Shown piece by piece: positions 34,035 through 41,997 of a stretch of 64,000 bases of DNA. A program made the position numbers and the translations under genes. The DNA is taken from NCBI GenBank assembly GCA_016871395.1, contig VFYV01000005.1, positions 42,274-106,273 on the forward strand. Reading direction: 5' to 3'. The notes below the pieces were generated by a model. It was not told where the DNA came from. It saw nothing but the letters and a program-made list of their open reading frames with translations, and did no database searches. The DNA comes from Actinomycetota bacterium (GTDB lineage: Bacteria > Actinomycetota > Acidimicrobiia > Acidimicrobiales > Ilumatobacteraceae). Every line of letters begins with the position of its first letter. Position 1 is the first letter of the stretch.

Positions 34035-36203
34035 TCAACGTCGCCCGGCCAAGCGCAACGCGACTTTTGGTGAGAGGTACCGGGCCCAACGATGGCGTGG
34101 GGGACGAAGCGACGCGATCCAACGCTCGACCGCCTCGTTCAGTTCGGAGAGTTCTTCGGGAGACGGTGACCGCTCGGCGAAGAGAAGTTTGTCGATGGCC
34201 CGCGCGAGCCGTCGGGCGACGTCGACGTCATCGGGGTCGTCGAATGCCCTGATCGTCGAGGAACTCAGACGTTCAGCGATTTCGGTCGGGGTGAGATCGG
34301 GTCCGCTCGCAAAACCCTCCTCGGCGAGCAGGCGACGCCACAGCACGATGAGATCGGCCGTGGGGTCGACGCGGGCGACCCGCGAGACGATCTGGCGCAC
34401 CACGAGGGGCCAACTCAGGACCATCAGAACCAGGACGATGAGGATCACCGCCGTAGCGTTAGGTCCCGAACCCGACGAAACTCGTGAGGGGTCGACGTCG
34501 GTCGGTTCGGTTGTTGGCGGCGGCGACTCCGGGGTTGGCGGTACCGTGGAAGCGGGGTTGGAGGTCGTCGTCTGAGCCGGGGCGGTCTCGGTCGGAGGGG
34601 TGTCGTCTTGTTGAGGCTCAACTCCGGTGTAATCGCGATCCGGTGCACCTCGTCCGGGTGTCGGCTCGAACATCAACCATCCCACCCCATCGAACCAAAC
34701 CTCGGGCCACGCATGAGCGTGCTGACCACGCACGGTGAACGTGCCGCCTCCGTCGGTCGCACCAGGTGTGAAGCCGACCGCCACCCGAGCAGGCAGGCCG
34801 ATAGCCCTGGCCATAGCCGCGAAGGTCGAGGAGAATTGCTCGCAATATCCCGATCGGCGTTCGATGAATTCGACGTGGGATCGTTCGCCGCCGAGCCGGG
34901 GGGCGTCGAGCGAATATTGGAAGTTGTCCCGAAAGTAGTTCTGAAGGTCGATGGCGGCCTGAAAACCGGAATCCGCACCGATCACAATGTCCCGGGCCAA
35001 ATCGCCCAACTCTTTCATTTCCTCGTTGTCGGGGATCTCGAGGTACTTTGCCGACGGCGGAGACAACGAAGGGAGTCGCTCGAGTTGGGGAGCGGCCGGA
35101 TCACTCACCTCCGAGTCGATGACGTACGAGTCCGAGGGACTGAGCCCTCGCTCGTCGACCAAAAGTGTTCCCGACTCGGGGGAGTAATACAGACTTCGTG
35201 ACGCGGCTCGCAACTGCGTGGTCTCGTACGCGGCCGGCGCCATCACTCCGCTCAAAGCGCCGATCACGAAAGACTGGGTGACAGTCCATGATTCTGCGTC
35301 GTAGCCATTTCCGAGTCGGCCTCCCGCTGCGTTCAATTCCCTCTCGGTGACTCCCCAGGTCGAGCCGTCGAACTCGGCGAGCGAGGTGAGCTTCCAATAC
35401 GAAGGCCGATCAGCGGTGACGGTGAACAGCACGACGTCCGAGCGATCCGCGAGTCGGCGTCGAATGTCGACCAGCGGCTCGATGATCTGCGCAGAGTCCG
35501 TGTCGCTTCCGATCAACGGTTCAGAGTTGGCACCGGGAATCCGAGGTCCGACCCACGCGGCGACTAGTGCGACGACTGCCGCCGTGGCAGCAGTCGTCGC
35601 CGTTGTTCGACTGTGTTTTCTGTCCGAGGCGCGGACCGACGCCGGGTTGACGCGTCGCAGGTGGGTGAGCGCGACAAGTGTCGTGAACAGGAAGATCGTG
35701 GTGACGAGCAATCGGTGGCGGTCCTCGCCGACGATGGAGACTGCGGCGAAGACCACCGCTGACGGGACCAGCGCCTCGCCCCGGCCCGCGGCACGAAACG
35801 CGAATGCATCGGCCAGGATTGCCGCCATCCCGACGGAGAAGCCAGCCACTAGTCCGAATCCGGTGGCGAACTCGAGGGGCGGTGTCACGTCACCAAGCAA
35901 CTCGTCCGAGACACTTATGCGAGTGGAGATCTCGGTCAATGTTCGACCGAGAGGAATGCCGTACCAGAGAGTCTCGTGAACGTGTATCCAGGCATTGAGG
36001 GTGTAGACGAGCGAGACCTGCGCCAGAATCGAGACGAGAATCGCTTGTCGGCGCATCAGGAAAGCACTCAGATGGGCGAGTACCGCCACGCTCACCAATG
36101 GCGTCAGGTAGTCCCAAAGCTCGAAGACACGCGAGAACGAGACCGCGGTAGCAACCGTGGTGGCGCCCACCAGAACGGTGGCGAGTGGACGATTCGAGGT
36201 CAT
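34035..36203 (-). CDS. Transglutaminase-like membrane protein (TgpA/DUF3488-DUF4129 type)
   Basis: A 722-residue protein: about six membrane helices in the first 220 residues, a large extracellular region with a transglutaminase-like domain (Cys454 in RSGYCEQF, His497 in HAHAWPEV, then FEPTPG where other families have DPTP), a Pro/Thr-rich linker, one helix and a cytoplasmic DUF4129 tail. It is the last gene of a MoxR-DUF58-transglutaminase operon; such triads are widespread and may process or assemble envelope proteins. The substrate is not known. The gap to the DUF58 gene is one base. Confidence 0.9.
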   Translation of the reverse strand: MTSNRPLATVLVGATTVATAVSFSRVFELWDYLTPLVSVAVLAHLSAFLMRRQAILVSILAQVSLVYTLNAWIHVHETLWYGIPLGRTLTEISTRISVSDELLGDVTPPLEFATGFGLVAGFSVGMAAILADAFAFRAAGRGEALVPSAVVFAAVSIVGEDRHRLLVTTIFLFTTLVALTHLRRVNPASVRASDRKHSRTTATTAATAAVVALVAAWVGPRIPGANSEPLIGSDTDSAQIIEPLVDIRRRLADRSDVVLFTVTADRPSYWKLTSLAEFDGSTWGVTERELNAAGGRLGNGYDAESWTVTQSFVIGALSGVMAPAAYETTQLRAASRSLYYSPESGTLLVDERGLSPSDSYVIDSEVSDPAAPQLERLPSLSPPSAKYLEIPDNEEMKELGDLARDIVIGADSGFQAAIDLQNYFRDNFQYSLDAPRLGGERSHVEFIERRSGYCEQFSSTFAAMARAIGLPARVAVGFTPGATDGGGTFTVRGQHAHAWPEVWFDGVGWLMFEPTPGRGAPDRDYTGVEPQQDDTPPTETAPAQTTTSNPASTVPPTPESPPPTTEPTDVDPSRVSSGSGPNATAVILIVLVLMVLSWPLVVRQIVSRVARVDPTADLIVLWRRLLAEEGFASGPDLTPTEIAERLSSSTIRAFDDPDDVDVARRLARAIDKLLFAERSPSPEELSELNEAVERWIASLRPPRHRWARYLSPKVALRLAGRR

Positions 36204-36204
36204 G

Positions 36205-37344
36205 TCAGTTCAGGCGACCCGTCGAGCGGACGAAGGTGGACCAAGACCGCTCGAAGTCCCCGAGGCTGGGGCACGACACCGACAACCAGCCTCGGGGAAC
36301 CGCTCCCTCGACCGGCTCGATGGCGATGACGACACCCGCTCCCGACGCGGGAGTGAGTGATTCGAGAATCGACGGGAGCGATCCGTCCACCCGTCCGGTC
36401 ACGACGACGCGCGCGAGCACTGCCGCAGGATCGGGTGAATCAGGTGGTTGCAACGTGGCATGGTCGAGGGGAGCGGCCAGCGCCAACGCGTCGAGAGCCG
36501 CCAGCGGATCGCCAAACTTGGTGGCCAAATCTCCGATGCACAACATCATTCGAACGTCCGAAGTCGGGAGGGCGCCGATCAACGAGGCGGCGATGCGCAT
36601 GGCCACCTCGAAGGACTGGCCCCGGTGACGTTCGACGTGAACGTCGACGATCACCTGGAGCACCACGTTGCAGTCGGACTCGTACTCGTTCACCAGGAGC
36701 GAGTCACGCTTGGCGCTGGCTTTCCAATTCACGCGCCGAACGTCGTCGCCACGTTGGTATTCGCGCACTCCTCGAAAGTCGCGGTCGGTCGGAGCGATGC
36801 GTCGCGCCCGCCGCAACGCATCGATCAAGAGTCCCTCGGTCGAACGGAGTGAGGGAGCGAAGGTGGGAACCCGACGGGGATGCACCAAGACCCGGTGTCG
36901 GATGTCGACCGACATCGCTCGTCGCGCCAAAGACAAGGGGTCCTCGAATGCGAATGTGGTCGGACCGACGACCATCGCGCCGCGCTCGCGGGCGTCGAGA
37001 TCGATCTTCAGTCGGTACTGCGAGCCAGCCGCCATTGCGGGAACGGGCGCGCGCGCCACCACTCGCCCGTCCACGTGGTGGCTGAGGAGATAGACCGGTG
37101 ATCGACGGGGAGACTCCACCTCGAGGTCGATGTGGATACGGTCGCCCTCGCTGGGTTGGTGCGGGAAGACGGACGATCGGACGTCGGGTCGAGCCACGGG
37201 TCGTCGTACGATCGCCGTGGCGACGACCGTCGACACGATCATTCCGGCTCCGAGAGTGAACAATTCGGGCGGACCGAACAATCGGGCGGCGAGCAACCCG
37301 AGGCCGCCGAAGAGCAAGGACGTCCAAGCCGCGCGGGTCGGCAT
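36205..37344 (-). CDS. DUF58 family protein
   Basis: A 379-residue protein with two N-terminal membrane helices (about 8-44) and a C-terminal DUF58 domain with the signature REYQRGDDVRRVNWKASAKR, followed by a VWA-like region (VIVDVHVER). It sits between a MoxR ATPase and a transglutaminase-like protein, with two- and one-base spacings, so the three proteins probably form one membrane-associated assembly. Confidence 0.9.
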   Translation of the reverse strand: MPTRAAWTSLLFGGLGLLAARLFGPPELFTLGAGMIVSTVVATAIVRRPVARPDVRSSVFPHQPSEGDRIHIDLEVESPRRSPVYLLSHHVDGRVVARAPVPAMAAGSQYRLKIDLDARERGAMVVGPTTFAFEDPLSLARRAMSVDIRHRVLVHPRRVPTFAPSLRSTEGLLIDALRRARRIAPTDRDFRGVREYQRGDDVRRVNWKASAKRDSLLVNEYESDCNVVLQVIVDVHVERHRGQSFEVAMRIAASLIGALPTSDVRMMLCIGDLATKFGDPLAALDALALAAPLDHATLQPPDSPDPAAVLARVVVTGRVDGSLPSILESLTPASGAGVVIAIEPVEGAVPRGWLSVSCPSLGDFERSWSTFVRSTGRLN

Positions 37345-37346
37345 GC

Positions 37347-38297
37347 TCAGCGACCCGAGGGCGCCGCGATCGAGCCAAGAATCTCGCCGATGATGTCGGC
37401 AGCACCGAATCCACGAGTCACCGCCTCGTGTCGAATCATCACGCGATGAGCCAACACCGGTACCGCCAGCTCCTTCACGTCGTCGGGAGTGACGTAGTCC
37501 CGGCCTCGAGTGGCGGCCAAGGCCCTCACAGCACGGGCCAACTGGACCGAAGCCCTCGGAGACAACCCCAGCTCGAGTCCGGGGTGGCGGCGACTCGCGT
37601 GCGCCAGATCCACGATGTATCCGCGAACTGAATCCACCATGCGGACCTTTTCGGTGGCCTCGATCATCCTGAGGATCTGCTCGGCATCGGTCACCGGCTC
37701 GAGTCGGGCCTCACTCACTGAATCTCGATCGAGAATCTCGACTTCTGATCGGCGGTCGGGATACCCGATGTCGACCCGCATGATGAAGCGATCGAGTTGG
37801 CTCTCGGGGAGTTGGTACGTTCCCTCGTGTTCGACCGGATTCTGGGTGGCGATCACGAAGAAGGGTCGTGGAAGCATCCGAGTGGTTCCATCGGATGTCA
37901 CTTGGCGCTCCTCCATGGCCTCGAGGAGCGCCGATTGGGTTTTGGGCGAGGCCCGGTTGATCTCGTCGGCCAGAACGATGTTGGCGAAAATTGGTCCCGG
38001 TTGGAAGTCGAAGCGTTCGCGCTCACGACTCCAAATGGAAGCTCCGACCACATCGGAGGGCAATAGGTCGGGGGTGAACTGGATGCGCTGCCAGCTGCAG
38101 TCCACCGACGTCGCCAGAGCCTTGGCGAGGCTGGTCTTTCCTACTCCGGGAACGTCTTCGATCAGGAGATGTCCATCGGCCAACAAGCCCACCAGGGCAA
38201 GTTCGATCACCGACCGTTTCCCCCGCAAAACGGTGGATACGTTGTCCACGATCGAGTCGAAAATTCCGGCGAAAGACGGGGGACGTTGTGTGGTCAC
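37347..38297 (-). CDS. MoxR-family AAA+ ATPase
   Basis: A 316-residue AAA+ ATPase. Walker A is EDVPGVGKTSLAKALA, Walker B IVLADEINRA, and the conserved ATQNPVEHEGTYQLPESQLDRF and C-terminal lid domain are present. This is the classical MoxR proper subgroup, different from the CoxD-like ATPase earlier in the window. A GTG at 38306 opens the frame, but the GTG at 38297 is preferred because a TAGCGT -10 box ends seven bases before it. Confidence 0.92.
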   Translation of the reverse strand: MTTQRPPSFAGIFDSIVDNVSTVLRGKRSVIELALVGLLADGHLLIEDVPGVGKTSLAKALATSVDCSWQRIQFTPDLLPSDVVGASIWSRERERFDFQPGPIFANIVLADEINRASPKTQSALLEAMEERQVTSDGTTRMLPRPFFVIATQNPVEHEGTYQLPESQLDRFIMRVDIGYPDRRSEVEILDRDSVSEARLEPVTDAEQILRMIEATEKVRMVDSVRGYIVDLAHASRRHPGLELGLSPRASVQLARAVRALAATRGRDYVTPDDVKELAVPVLAHRVMIRHEAVTRGFGAADIIGEILGSIAAPSGR

Positions 38298-38304
38298 ATT
38301 CCCC

Positions 38305-38310
38305 ACGCTA
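38305..38310 (-). promoter_or_regulatory. Predicted -10 box of MoxR-DUF58-transglutaminase operon (leaderless)
   Basis: TAGCGT on the minus strand, seven bases before the GTG at 38297. It overlaps the alternative upstream GTG at 38306, which therefore should not be used. Confidence 0.55.
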
Positions 38311-38351
38311 GACCCTGCGGCCGAGTGACCCCGAATGTGCCAGTCCCCGAA

Positions 38352-38357
38352 TACTGT
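38352..38357 (+). promoter_or_regulatory. Predicted -10 box of second ROK gene (leaderless)
   Basis: TACTGT, with six bases to the ATG at 38364. It faces away from the MoxR operon promoter 41 bases to the left; both fit in a 66-base intergenic region. Confidence 0.55.
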
Positions 38358-38363
38358 GACCCC

Positions 38364-39224
38364 ATGGCGGAGAACATCGGGGTGCTCGCCGTCGATATCG
38401 GTGGTACGAAACTAGCCACGGCCGTGGTGACACGAGACGGCACGATCGTGCGGCGTGACCGGATTTCCACTCCTCAGCGCGATCCTTGGAGTGCTCTGGC
38501 GGCGCTGATGCGCCGAATGCAAGCGGCCACGACCGAGTTCGAACTTCTCGCCTGCGGTGTGGCCTGTGGGGGGCCGATGAGTGCGCGCGGCGAGTCCGCG
38601 TCACCGCTGCACATTCCGGAGTGGAGGAATTTCCCGTTGCGTCGTTTGATCGCCGAGACCACGAATCTCGAGACGTACGTGGACAACGACGCCAAGGCAT
38701 TGGCGTTGGCTGAGGGTTGGCTGGGGGCGGCGCGCGACCAATCGGATTTCTTGGCGGTGGTCGTTGGAACGGGTGTTGGTGCCGGTCTGGTGTCGGCGGG
38801 TCGACTCGTCGATGGTAAATCCGCAAACGCGGGTCACATCGGGCACATCGTCGTCGGGAGCGAGGGCCGTCCATGTCGGTGCGCCGGACGTGATTGTCTC
38901 GAGGCGTTCATCTCGGGCACGGCGGTCGAACGAGAAACTGGTCGTTCTCCGGTCCACGCGCCGGCGGGTTTGATCGAGCGCAATGGTCGCTTGCTCGGTC
39001 AGGCGGTGGCCTCGGTGGCGGCGATGTGTGACATCCGTCGGGTGGTGGTGGGTGGAAGCGTGGCACTCGGATGGGGGGCACCCTTTTTCGAGGCAGCGAA
39101 TCGTGAGTTCGAGGCCCGCTCGCGCATCGGCTTCACGCGGGGCCTCGAGATCGTGCCGATTGGTCTTGGCGATCGGTCCGCGCTCATCGGCGCCGCCGCA
39201 GTGGCGTGGCGAGTTTTGGTCTAG
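38364..39224 (+). CDS. ROK-family protein (sugar kinase)
   Basis: A 286-residue ROK protein. LAVDIGGTKLATAVV opens it, VDNDAKALALAEGWLG carries the catalytic Asp, and CRCAGRDCLEAFISG is the zinc motif, with one residue fewer than the first ROK protein of this window. There is no helix-turn-helix domain. Sugar specificity is unknown; the similarity to the other copy is modest in motifs, so they are probably not recent duplicates. The next gene starts ten bases after the stop codon. Confidence 0.8.
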   Translation: MAENIGVLAVDIGGTKLATAVVTRDGTIVRRDRISTPQRDPWSALAALMRRMQAATTEFELLACGVACGGPMSARGESASPLHIPEWRNFPLRRLIAETTNLETYVDNDAKALALAEGWLGAARDQSDFLAVVVGTGVGAGLVSAGRLVDGKSANAGHIGHIVVGSEGRPCRCAGRDCLEAFISGTAVERETGRSPVHAPAGLIERNGRLLGQAVASVAAMCDIRRVVVGGSVALGWGAPFFEAANREFEARSRIGFTRGLEIVPIGLGDRSALIGAAAVAWRVLV

Positions 39225-39227
39225 TTT
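39222..39227 (+). promoter_or_regulatory. Predicted -10 box of acyl-CoA dehydrogenase gene, overlapping the ROK stop codon
   Basis: TAGTTT starts with the ROK stop codon TAG and ends six bases before the GTG at 39234. The same three bases would serve translation termination and promoter recognition. Confidence 0.45.
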
Positions 39228-39233
39228 CACATT

Positions 39234-40454
39234 GTGCAGCCGGTGTACGGGCCCGAGGTCGAAGACTTCCGCGTCAAGGTGAGGTCGTTCCTGGCCTCGA
39301 ATCTCTCCTCCGATTGGCGCGGTATCGCACACCTGGCCGCCGATGAGACGCGGGCGTGGGTGACGAACTGGCGCGTGACGTTGTACCGCGAGGGATATCT
39401 CGCCCCCGGATGGCCCGCTGAGTATGGCGGTGGGGGAATGTCGGCCCTCGAGCAGGTGATTTTGGCCGAGGAGTTCGCTCGTGCCGGTGTCCCGACCGGA
39501 GGTCCGAACGACGGATTCGGCATCACGATGCTCGGCAACACGTTGTTGCGATGGGGTACCGAGGAGCAGAAGAGGTACTACCTGCCGCGGATCCTCGCCA
39601 ACGACGATGTTTGGTGTCAGGGGTACAGCGAACCCAACGCTGGGAGCGACCTCGGCAATCTCGGATTGAAGGGCGTCCTCGACGGTGATCAGTGGGTGTT
39701 GAACGGTCAGAAAATCTGGACGTCGGCGGGTCATCTCGCTGACCACATCTTCACGTTGGTCCGCACCGACCCCGACGCGCCCAAACACAAAGGCATCTCG
39801 TTTCTCTTGGTCGACATGCGGCAGCCGGGAATCGAGGTTCGACCGATCAAGATGATCAGTGGTGAAAGCGAATTCAACGAGGTCTTCTACACCGATGCCG
39901 TCTGCCCCAAGGAGAACGTGGTCGGCGGGGTGAACAACGGTTGGGCCGTCGCCATGACCTTGCTCGGATACGAGCGTGGTGAAGGGGCGGCGACCGTACC
40001 GGTGCGTTTCCAAGCCGAACTCGACCGGCTGCTGCTGTTGGCCAAGGAGTGTGGCGCCGATCGAGATCCTCGAATTCGCCAACGTTTGGCCTGGGCTCAC
40101 TCGAAGGTTCAGATCATGCGATATCTCGGATTGCGCACGCTCACCAAGTTCCTGGCCGGACATCATCCCGGACCCGATGGGGGCATCTTCAAGCGTTACT
40201 GGAGCGAGTATCACAAAGAGGTCACCGAGTTGTCGCTGGAGATACTGGGTGCCGCGTCGATGGTGGTCGAGGGACGTCCTCCGATGAACTCGTTCCAGCC
40301 CGACGACCGATCGGCTCCGAATTCGTCGGCCAGTTGGGTCGGCTCGTTCTTGAATGCACGAGCCGGGACCATTTACGCGGGCTCGTCGCAGATTCAGTCC
40401 AACATCATCGGTGAGATGGTGCTCGGTCTACCCAAGGAGCCCCGACCATCATGA
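39234..40454 (+). CDS. Acyl-CoA dehydrogenase
   Basis: A 406-residue FAD enzyme of the FadE group. N-terminal helical domain with APGWPAEYGGGGMSALEQ, the FAD-binding QGYSEPNAGSDLGNL and WTSAGHLADHIF blocks, and a C-terminal helical domain ending in YAGSSQIQSNIIGEMVLG. It catalyses alpha-beta dehydrogenation of an acyl-CoA thioester, but chain length or sterol specificity cannot be read here. Only one subunit gene is present, whereas several actinobacterial sterol enzymes need a partner. The GTG start follows a -10 box by six bases. Confidence 0.9.
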   Translation: MQPVYGPEVEDFRVKVRSFLASNLSSDWRGIAHLAADETRAWVTNWRVTLYREGYLAPGWPAEYGGGGMSALEQVILAEEFARAGVPTGGPNDGFGITMLGNTLLRWGTEEQKRYYLPRILANDDVWCQGYSEPNAGSDLGNLGLKGVLDGDQWVLNGQKIWTSAGHLADHIFTLVRTDPDAPKHKGISFLLVDMRQPGIEVRPIKMISGESEFNEVFYTDAVCPKENVVGGVNNGWAVAMTLLGYERGEGAATVPVRFQAELDRLLLLAKECGADRDPRIRQRLAWAHSKVQIMRYLGLRTLTKFLAGHHPGPDGGIFKRYWSEYHKEVTELSLEILGAASMVVEGRPPMNSFQPDDRSAPNSSASWVGSFLNARAGTIYAGSSQIQSNIIGEMVLGLPKEPRPS

Positions 40455-40464
40455 CTCGACCGGC

Positions 40465-40731
40465 ATGACCGTTGTGGCGCGAACTTTGGCATACGCGCGC
40501 GTGGTGGTCGCGGTGGCGCTTCGGCCGTCCTACTGGCCAGTGTCCTTCACGGTGATTCGCCGCTTTGCTCCGCGAGGCTGGTGGTCCCGCCCTCCTTTCT
40601 TGCCCGTGCCAAGTTCCTCCTACGCACGATTCCGAATGGAGACCCAATACGGTGAGAAGACGTCGGCTCCGACGGTGTCCGATGTGCTGAAATATCTGCA
40701 ATGGGTACGTCGATGGGATGCAGGACGATGA
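40465..40731 (+). CDS. Small conserved actinobacterial protein, unknown function
   Basis: An 88-residue basic protein. It contains RPSYWPVSFTVIRRFAPRGW followed by WSRPPFLPVPSSSYARFRME and an acidic C-terminal helix with DVLKYLQWVRRW. I recall short actinobacterial proteins with the same 'WW-R-PPFLP-P...Y..FR..T.YG' pattern, but no function. The ATG lies ten bases after the acyl-CoA dehydrogenase stop. The same frame extends back into that gene; the conserved block starts after the chosen ATG. Confidence 0.65.
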   Translation: MTVVARTLAYARVVVAVALRPSYWPVSFTVIRRFAPRGWWSRPPFLPVPSSSYARFRMETQYGEKTSAPTVSDVLKYLQWVRRWDAGR

Positions 40732-40761
40732 ATCACCGTCGAAGGGTCTGGTGACGACGTC

Positions 40762-41259
40762 ATGCGAAGCGCGCTCGTATTGAACGCGTCGTACGAGCCG
40801 TTGAGCGTCGTGCCCGCTCGCCGAGCCGCATGCCTCGTTCTCGACGACAAAGCCGAGGTCGTCGAACACGACGGAACCCTCATTCGCTCCGAGAGTTTGG
40901 CGGTCCCGAATCCCCTCGTGATTCGGTTGCGTTACATGGTGAAGGTTCCCTATCACCGGCGAACGGCACTGTCGCGCCGGGCGATCTTCGCCCGCGACAA
41001 CCATCGCTGCCAGTATTGCGGGGCCGAGGCCGACTCGATCGATCACGTGATGCCACGATCTCGCGGGGGCCAGCACATCTGGGAGAACGTGGCGGCGGCT
41101 TGTCGCCGGTGCAATCTTTACAAGCGCGACCGCACGCCCGATGAAGCGGGCATGAGGTTGACCCGATTTCCGCATGCGCCTCGTGAACTGGCCTGGGTCA
41201 CCGTGGCGGTGACCCGGGTTCCGGAGGCTTGGAAGCCGTATTTGGCGCGGGCATCCTGA
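40762..41259 (+). CDS. HNH endonuclease family protein
   Basis: A 165-residue protein. The N-terminal part (LVLNASYEPLSVVPARRA) is characteristic of a widespread HNH family. The HNH/treble-clef nuclease domain has C-QY-C, then DHVMPRSRGG, then N and a second zinc pair CRRCN. No restriction, phage or CRISPR partner is nearby, so it is probably a housekeeping or DNA-repair type member of the family. Its substrate is unknown. Confidence 0.85.
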   Translation: MRSALVLNASYEPLSVVPARRAACLVLDDKAEVVEHDGTLIRSESLAVPNPLVIRLRYMVKVPYHRRTALSRRAIFARDNHRCQYCGAEADSIDHVMPRSRGGQHIWENVAAACRRCNLYKRDRTPDEAGMRLTRFPHAPRELAWVTVAVTRVPEAWKPYLARAS

Positions 41260-41264
41260 GCGGG

Positions 41265-41981
41265 ATGCTGCGAATCGAACGACCGGTCGCGGCGTCGGCG
41301 GCCGACTTCCATGCCCGCGAGGTGCCCGACGGTGACGATGTCCGGGTGTGGTGGTTCGAACCGATCTCACCGGCGCTGATTCTCGGCTCGACCCAGTCCG
41401 AGGACCTGTTGAATCTCGATCGTTGTCGTCAGCGCGACGTGGAAGTAGTCAAGCGGCGCAGCGGCGGGGGACTGGTGTTCGTGTCCTCGCGCCACACTCT
41501 CTGGGTCGACGTGATCGTGCCGCGCAACCACCCGGCGTGGAGAGTCGACGTGGGCCGTGCGTCGGAGTGGATCGGCGAGGTGTGGCTCGCGGCGCTGACG
41601 CGGCTGTCTTTCGACTTTGGTGGTCGTCCACCGTCGATTCATCGTGGAGCGCAGGAGACGACGACGTGGTCGAAGCTGATCTGTTTTGCGGGCCGGGGGC
41701 CCGGAGAGATTTTCGACCACCGTGGTCGAAAAGTGGTGGGCATCAGTCAACGTCGCACTCGTTCATGGGCTCGGTTCCAATGCGCACTGTCGCTTCGCTG
41801 GGAGCCTTCGGTTTTCGTCGACCTGATCTCGGGCGGACCAGAGGTCGCCGACATCGAGCACATGGGATTCGACGCCGGGGCCGATCTCGACGTCGAGCGC
41901 TTGCGAGATTCGTTCTCCGAAGCATTGGAGCACGCACTGTCGATGGGGGTGCCGTCGGACCCGCCCGATGGGGACTCCTGA
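41265..41981 (+). CDS. Lipoate-protein ligase-like (BPL/LPL domain) protein
   Basis: A 238-residue protein of the biotin/lipoate ligase fold. The substrate-binding motif KRRSGGGLVFV corresponds to RRxGGGxV, and KVVGISQRR contains the lysine position used for acyl-AMP binding. The family accessory domain is very short. It could attach lipoate or octanoate, but some family members have other roles. The ATG lies five bases after the HNH stop. A longer frame starting at a TTG within the HNH gene exists but is less likely. Confidence 0.8.
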   Translation: MLRIERPVAASAADFHAREVPDGDDVRVWWFEPISPALILGSTQSEDLLNLDRCRQRDVEVVKRRSGGGLVFVSSRHTLWVDVIVPRNHPAWRVDVGRASEWIGEVWLAALTRLSFDFGGRPPSIHRGAQETTTWSKLICFAGRGPGEIFDHRGRKVVGISQRRTRSWARFQCALSLRWEPSVFVDLISGGPEVADIEHMGFDAGADLDVERLRDSFSEALEHALSMGVPSDPPDGDS

Positions 41982-41997
41982 CCGAGGAGTTGTCGGG

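Noticed and set aside
33793..34122. 109-codon minus-strand frame across the 26-base repeats
   Set aside because: The repeat unit is not a multiple of three, so the frame reads each copy differently and no repeated peptide results; it overlaps two real genes.
38601..40214. 537-codon minus-strand frame
   Set aside because: Antisense shadow across the second ROK gene and the acyl-CoA dehydrogenase gene, both well supported.
40762..41259. HNH protein as homing endonuclease or restriction enzyme
   Set aside because: It is not inside an intron or intein and has no methyltransferase partner; its N-terminus matches a common chromosomal HNH family.
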